Origin: Gammaproteobacteria bacterium
Lineage (GTDB): Bacteria > Pseudomonadota > Gammaproteobacteria > Steroidobacterales > GCA-2729495
DNA length: 64,000 nt
Assembly: GCA_030583605.1 (NCBI GenBank)
Contig: CP129466.1
Location: 744,001 to 808,000, forward strand
Direction: 5' to 3'
A program made the translations under genes and the position numbers. How positions within the stretch are numbered: position 1 is the stretch's first letter; each line of letters opens with the position of its first letter. Positions 59,862 to 64,000 of the stretch are shown in pieces. Under the pieces are notes generated by a model that was given only the letters and a program-made list of their open reading frames with translations, did no database searches and had not been told where the DNA came from.

Positions 59862-60956
59862 CTAAGCGCGTGACGCGCGTTGCCCGCGAATGATCGCGAC
59901 GATCATTCCCAGCACGAACAACGCCAGTGCCACGGCATTGAGCATACCGCCGCTGCTGCGGACCTGCGCTGCGCCGGCCAGCGTCCCGGCGACGCGAATC
60001 AGCACCGACAGGTGCAGCACGACCAGTGGAACGTAGAACATCGCGTGATACGGCAGGCGCAGGCCGAGGACCGCGGGGAAGATGATCGGGGCGTGACCGA
60101 ACACCATCGAGAAGACAAAACCGAGCATGACCGCGTGCAGGCCCGCGTCGTAGGCCGTGGTGCCCGGCAGGATTCCGCCGGTGGTGAGCAGGATCAGTGC
60201 GCCGGTGGCGAGCCATGCGTAGCCGGCCAGCAGGCAGATCGCGATGAAGCGCGTGAGACCGTGCTCGCGCACGGTGCGCCGGGCAATGTCCTGGCGCAGC
60301 AGCCAGAGCGCGAGCGCCAGCAGCGCAGCGGGATACAGCGCCCGTCCCGCAGTTACCGTGGCGGCGCCCGGCAGCATGGCGATCAGCAAGGCGATGACGA
60401 TCGCGGAGAACAGCCAGCGCGCCGCCGGCGAGGGCGGCAGGAAGCGCGACAGCTCGAGCCGCTCGCCGGCGATGGTCAGGACCAGGAATGCCATCCAGGG
60501 TGCCACCGCAGCCGTGACCGGTGCACCGTCGAGCCAGAGCAGGTTGCCTGCAGTCCACGCCGCCGCGCCGAGGGCGAGTGTCAGGGTGTGCAGCGCGCGC
60601 TGACGCAGGAAGACCTGCACGGAGGCGCCGAGCAGCAGGAGACTGGCGGCACTGAGCAGGGCGCTGGCTGTAGCATCCCCGGCGCCAGTGAGCATGGCCA
60701 GGCCGCTGAGCCCCGCGAGCAGCGGGGCGCCATACGCCCAGAGTGCGCCGAGCGCGACCGCGCGCTCCAGGCTGATCACCGTGCCGAAGAAGGCTCCGAT
60801 CATGAGGACGGCGTGGTCCATGACTGAAGCGGCTCCCGGCGCCGGCGTCTGCCAGCCGATACGCACGAGACCCGCCAGAGCCCCGGCCGCAAGGGAGAGC
60901 ATCGCGAGCATCAGCAGGGGGACACGCCAGGGGCGCGGCAGGTCGGCGCTCATCAC
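59862..60956 (-). CDS. NnrS-like multi-pass membrane protein
   Basis: A 364-residue protein with about eleven helices and conserved His at ASVMDHAVLMIGAFFGT, YDAGLHAVMLGFVFSMVFGHAPIIFP and LRLPYHAMF. This fits the NnrS-like family, haem and copper membrane proteins linked to nitric oxide stress and denitrification. The ATG overlaps the stop of the DUF59 gene. With a cytochrome b561 and a haem protein nearby, a redox role is likely; no nitrite or NO reductase gene is in the window. Confidence 0.75.
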   Translation of the reverse strand: MMSADLPRPWRVPLLMLAMLSLAAGALAGLVRIGWQTPAPGAASVMDHAVLMIGAFFGTVISLERAVALGALWAYGAPLLAGLSGLAMLTGAGDATASALLSAASLLLLGASVQVFLRQRALHTLTLALGAAAWTAGNLLWLDGAPVTAAVAPWMAFLVLTIAGERLELSRFLPPSPAARWLFSAIVIALLIAMLPGAATVTAGRALYPAALLALALWLLRQDIARRTVREHGLTRFIAICLLAGYAWLATGALILLTTGGILPGTTAYDAGLHAVMLGFVFSMVFGHAPIIFPAVLGLRLPYHAMFYVPLVVLHLSVLIRVAGTLAGAAQVRSSGGMLNAVALALFVLGMIVAIIRGQRASRA

Positions 60957-61273
60957 CAGCCGAAGTGTTCGCGTGCCTGCGCGCTCATCATGGCGGGCTC
61001 CCAGGGTGGATCCCAGACCAGCCTGACCTCGATGGCAGTGCCCGCGGGGAGCTGCGCGGCCAGCACGTCGTGCGCTTCACCGGCAATCATCGACCCCATC
61101 GGGCATGAGGGCGTTGTCATGGTGAGATCGACCTCGAGCCGGCCGTCCGACAGGCGTATGTCATAGACGAGCCCGAGATCCACGATGTTCACCCCGACCT
61201 CCGGGTCCAGGACCTGGGTCAGGGCCTCGCGCAGGGCCTCCACGGTCGGCTCGGGCGGAGCGGGGGTCGGCAT
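60953..61273 (-). CDS. DUF59/MIP18 metal-sulfur assembly protein
   Basis: A 106-residue DUF59 protein (SufT/PaaD group) involved in Fe-S cluster maturation. DPEVGVNIVDLGLVYDI is the family start, TMTTPSCPMGS carries the conserved Cys, and VWDPPWEPAMMS is a C-terminal family block. The start at 61273 is the first Met that gives the right N-terminus. It shares the ATGA junction with the NnrS-like gene. Confidence 0.9.
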   Translation of the reverse strand: MPTPAPPEPTVEALREALTQVLDPEVGVNIVDLGLVYDIRLSDGRLEVDLTMTTPSCPMGSMIAGEAHDVLAAQLPAGTAIEVRLVWDPPWEPAMMSAQAREHFGW

Positions 61274-61296
61274 CGCGGCATCATGACGAAGAACGA

Positions 61297-61878
61297 CTAA
61301 CCCCGCCACATACGCCGCAGCACGCCGTCCCTGCGAACGTACTCGTGCCACAGCGCCGCAACCGCGTGCAGGCCGAGCACAACGGCGCCGATCTTCCAGC
61401 AGGCCTCGTGAATTCCGCTGAAGAGGTCGCTCGTGAACGGGGATTCTCCGGTGGCCTGGGGCACGATCCGGAAGACATGGTCCCAGCCGAAGAAAAAGAT
61501 CGGAAACTCGCCGTCGTAGGCGGACAGCGCGGCCCAGCCGGTGAGCGGGAAGATCAGCAGCAGGGTGTAGAGAGCGGTGTGGGTCGCACGCGCCGTCAGG
61601 CGCTGCCAGGCGGCCAGTCCGGCGGGAAGGTCCGGGGCAGGGTTCTGCAGCCGCCAGCCCAGCCGCCCCAGCACCAGTATCAGCACCAGGAAACCGTTGG
61701 TGTTGTGCGCCCGGGAGAGCGTCATCACCAGCGCCGTGTCGCCCTTGCCGGCGAGCCACGCGTCGTAGGCATCGACCATCCAGAAGCCAAGCGGCACTTG
61801 TGCGGCGATCATCAACGCCATCAGCCAGTGCAGGCCCCGCGCAGGCCAGCCCCAGCGTGTTGCGGTGTTGCGGATCAT
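61297..61878 (-). CDS. cytochrome b561 family protein
   Basis: A 193-residue, four-helix membrane cytochrome b561. His residues in RGLHWLMAL, SRAHNTNGF, ARATHTALY and GLHAVAALWHEY are placed to bind two b haems. These proteins pass electrons between quinol and periplasmic acceptors. Two Met codons (61899, 61878) are possible; the second begins the usual IRNT- type lead. It lies 23 bases before the DUF59 gene and heads the minus-strand series. Confidence 0.88.
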   Translation of the reverse strand: MIRNTATRWGWPARGLHWLMALMIAAQVPLGFWMVDAYDAWLAGKGDTALVMTLSRAHNTNGFLVLILVLGRLGWRLQNPAPDLPAGLAAWQRLTARATHTALYTLLLIFPLTGWAALSAYDGEFPIFFFGWDHVFRIVPQATGESPFTSDLFSGIHEACWKIGAVVLGLHAVAALWHEYVRRDGVLRRMWRG

Positions 61879-61962
61879 CACGACTCGTCGCTGTGGCAAG
61901 CGGTCATCATGCCCTCAAGAACCCCCGGCTCCGGACGCACACCGCACACCATGCTGCGGCCG

Positions 61963-63078
61963 TTATGCGCTGCCGGGAGCATCCGGTGTGCCATTGCGCC
62001 GGGCGCCCGGGTTTTGCAGTACCTGCTCCGCCCTGGCGATGACATCGCTGGTCCGGATCAGGTCCATGGCTGCGGGGTCGCGTACCCGCTGGCCGAAACG
62101 CAGTTGCGAAACGGGCACGCCGAACTCGCGGCGCACGGCTTCGGGATACGCGTCCACGACCAGGTCCTGGCAGAAATACGGCCCGGTTCGGTGGCGATTG
62201 GAGGTGGCGTAGAGTCCGATCACCGGCGTGCCGACGGCGGTCGCCATGTGCGCCGGGCCGGAGTCCGGGCAGATCAGGAGAGAGGCGCGCTCGAGCAACG
62301 CCAGCAGTTGCTTGAGGCTGGTTTGCCCGATGAGGTTGGTGACAGGCGCGCAGGTCGCGGACGCGATCGCGGTGCCGTAGGCTCGCTCGACCGCTGTCGG
62401 GCCGCCAGTCAGCAGCAGCTTCGCGCCGAACTGCTGCTGTAGCCGGTTGGCGACCTCGGCATAATTCTCGGCGCGCCAGTCACGAAAGTTGCGGAATCGC
62501 TGGCTGCTGCAGGGGCTGATCACCACCAGCGGCGCCGGGCCGCGCGCCTGTGACTCGGCGAACGCGCGATCGTCGTCGCTGAGCGGAATATTCCAGCGCA
62601 ATCGTCGCTCGTGGATGCCCAGGTGCTCGATGAACGCGAACAGGCCGTCCATCACGTGCTGGTCGGCGTGCGCGGCGATCCGCTCGTTGGTGAACAGCCA
62701 CTGGTAGTCGCGGGCGCGGCCGCGGTCGAAGCCGATGCGCCGCACGGCGCCCACCACACGGCTGGCGAAGTTCGCGCGCATGGAAGCGTGCATGTGCAGG
62801 AGCACCGGGAAGCGTCGGCCTCGGGTCTGCGCGCGGAGTTGCGTGAGACTGGCCCGGGGCTGGTTTTTGTCGAAGGTGATAAACTCGACGCCGTCCACGC
62901 CCTTCATCAATTCGTATTCTGTCCGGCCGATGACCCAGGTGATGCGCGTGTCGGGCCAGGCTGACTGCAGGGTGCGCAGCACGGGCAGCGTGTGGCAACA
63001 GTCGCCGATGGCCGAGAGCCGAATGACACAGAGCGATTCCGGCCACTGCCCTGGCGTTCGACCGGATGAAAAGGCCAT
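61963..63078 (-). CDS. LPS heptosyltransferase I-like (GT9)
   Basis: A 371-residue GT9 protein. LCVIRLSAIGDCCHTLPVLR is the WaaC/WaaQ-type N-terminus, VVISPCSSQRFRNFRDW binds the nucleotide, and LICPDSGPAHMATAVGTP is the GT9 signature. It adds heptose to the LPS core, probably next to Kdo. The ATG at 63078 overlaps the divergent Kdo kinase start by two bases. No better in-frame start is near the family N-terminus. Confidence 0.88.
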   Translation of the reverse strand: MAFSSGRTPGQWPESLCVIRLSAIGDCCHTLPVLRTLQSAWPDTRITWVIGRTEYELMKGVDGVEFITFDKNQPRASLTQLRAQTRGRRFPVLLHMHASMRANFASRVVGAVRRIGFDRGRARDYQWLFTNERIAAHADQHVMDGLFAFIEHLGIHERRLRWNIPLSDDDRAFAESQARGPAPLVVISPCSSQRFRNFRDWRAENYAEVANRLQQQFGAKLLLTGGPTAVERAYGTAIASATCAPVTNLIGQTSLKQLLALLERASLLICPDSGPAHMATAVGTPVIGLYATSNRHRTGPYFCQDLVVDAYPEAVRREFGVPVSQLRFGQRVRDPAAMDLIRTSDVIARAEQVLQNPGARRNGTPDAPGSA

Positions 63079-63814
63079 GCGTTCGGTGGAGCGTATAGAG
63101 CGGATCGCGGACGGTGCCATCCTATACGATGGCACCATCGTCAACCACATGAAGGCCGACTGGTTCGACCCCGCACACTGGCCCGCGGCGCGCGTGGCGA
63201 GCGGTGATTCCGGCGGGCGCGGAGCCACGCTCTTCATTCGCTGCGAGGGCCAGGACTGGGTCCTGCGCCATTACCACCGCGGCGGCGCTGTGGCCCGGTT
63301 TGCGCGCGATGGATATCCCTGGCTGGGCGAAGACCGCAGTCGCTCGTTTGCGGAATGGCGCCTGCTCGACCGTATCCGCAATGCGGGCCTGCCCGCGCCG
63401 CGGCCAGTGGCCGCCCGCTATCGGCGCCGGGGCATGGTCTACCGGGCCGATCTGATCACCGTGCTGATTCCCGGTGTCGTGCCGTTGTCCACGTACCTTG
63501 CCAGGCGGGCGGTGGACGAGGCGGTGTGGCGTAACGTGGGCGCGTGCATAGCCCGCTTTCACCGGGCAGGTTTCTTTCACGCCGACTTGAACGCGCACAA
63601 CCTGCAGATCAACGAGCGTGGCGAAATCTTCCTGCTCGATTTCGATCGTGGCCGTGAGCGGCCAGCCGCCGGTGCCTGGCAGCAGCGCAACCTCGCCCGA
63701 CTGCGCCGTTCGCTCATCAAGATCAGTGCCGACGGTGCGGTGCGCTTCACGGGGGAAAACTGGTCGGCGCTCCTCGCCGGCCATGGCACGGAGCTGTCTG
63801 CTGCGCGTTCCTGA
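63077..63814 (+). CDS. kdkA: 3-deoxy-D-manno-octulosonic acid (Kdo) kinase
   Basis: A 245-residue lipopolysaccharide kinase of the KdkA type, which phosphorylates Kdo in the LPS inner core. WVLRHYHRGG binds ATP, FFHADLNAHNLQINERGEIF is the catalytic loop and LLDFDRGRER the metal-binding Asp. The ATG at 63077 follows AAAAGG; a later Met at 63149 is an alternative. It is transcribed away from the heptosyltransferase gene that starts on the other strand at the same bases. Confidence 0.88.
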   Translation: MRSVERIERIADGAILYDGTIVNHMKADWFDPAHWPAARVASGDSGGRGATLFIRCEGQDWVLRHYHRGGAVARFARDGYPWLGEDRSRSFAEWRLLDRIRNAGLPAPRPVAARYRRRGMVYRADLITVLIPGVVPLSTYLARRAVDEAVWRNVGACIARFHRAGFFHADLNAHNLQINERGEIFLLDFDRGRERPAAGAWQQRNLARLRRSLIKISADGAVRFTGENWSALLAGHGTELSAARS

Positions 63815-63841
63815 GCGTGGCGCATCCTGGCGCCGCGCGCG

Positions 63842-64000
63842 TCAGCGATAAGGGTCCGGGAAGCCTTCCGGACGCCCTTTGAAGCGGCGGTGCACCCAGT
63901 AATACTGCTCGGGCGCCTGCCGGATGTGTGCTTCGAGCAGCGCCAGGACGCGCTGTGTGTCGGCCGCGACATCGCCGCTCGGAAAATCCTCCAGCGCGGG
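63842..64000 (-). CDS. lipid A biosynthesis acyltransferase, C-terminal part
   Basis: The last 52 codons of an LpxL/HtrB-like lauroyl acyltransferase, cut by the window edge. The end reads HIRQAPEQYYWVHRRFKGRP and then a short tail before TGA. This RxPEQYxWxHRRFKxRP pattern is typical of the family's C-terminus. It completes the LPS theme of this end of the window. Confidence 0.8.
   Translation of the reverse strand, partial: PALEDFPSGDVAADTQRVLALLEAHIRQAPEQYYWVHRRFKGRPEGFPDPYR

Overview
The window looks like chromosomal DNA from a GC-rich Gammaproteobacterium. Supporting features are LPS inner-core genes (hldD, waaF, a second heptosyltransferase, a Kdo kinase and a lipid A acyltransferase end), glnE, outer membrane phospholipase A, a VPxPA-CTERM envelope protein and RND/OMF lipoproteins. 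The protein families resemble those of Xanthomonadales, Nevskiales or Steroidobacter-type bacteria, but the genus cannot be fixed from sequence alone. No rRNA, tRNA, CRISPR array or complete insertion sequence was seen.

Layout. 0-2.8 kb: TPM/YgcG and LemA pair, then a CTERM-sorted secreted protein with a clear terminator. 2.84-3.35 kb: a non-coding element bounded by 23-bp inverted repeats and holding several hairpins; a diverged second copy of its interior lies at 10.34-10.58 kb. 3.5-10.1 kb: transaldolase and glucose-6-phosphate isomerase with overlapping stop and start, a MarC protein, arginine deiminase and a convergent NhaC antiporter. 10.6-21.9 kb: envelope genes (OMPLA, DUF4136, ceramidase-like, two alpha/beta hydrolases, DUF2860 barrel, glycine-zipper protein, efflux outer membrane factor, DUF3313, META-domain protein), with two decayed outer membrane gene ends. 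22-27.6 kb: a GPH sugar symporter, then an acyltransferase-like / 2OG-oxygenase-like / aldo-keto reductase run and a double VOC protein. 27.7-36.5 kb: RND adaptor and pump, a small membrane protein and a compact Mrp/Mbh-type cation antiporter (E-F-G-A'B-C-D), tightly packed on one strand.

36.6-41.2 kb holds a molybdopterin enzyme related to pyrogallol-phloroglucinol transhydroxylase: the large subunit carries an extra N-terminal SCP2-like domain and is followed by its iron-sulfur small subunit. 41.2-45.8 kb: a hydrolase, an orphan PIN toxin, an O-methyltransferase, an NmrA-like reductase and a secreted unknown. 45.8-50.0 kb is an array of three headless Rhs core cassettes. Two carry different C-terminal tips with candidate immunity genes; the third is damaged beside an IS3-family remnant. 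50.0-64.0 kb returns to housekeeping and surface genes: an inverted REP-like pair, glnE, a small zinc protein, glycosyltransferase-hldD-waaF, and on the minus strand a b561 / DUF59 / NnrS-like / haem DUF3365 / gpsA-like / TPR-sulfotransferase series. It ends with two LPS genes whose start codons overlap divergently and a truncated lipid A acyltransferase.

The strongest candidates for something undescribed are the repeat with covarying stems, the SCP2-fused transhydroxylase-like enzyme and the orphan Rhs tip/immunity array.
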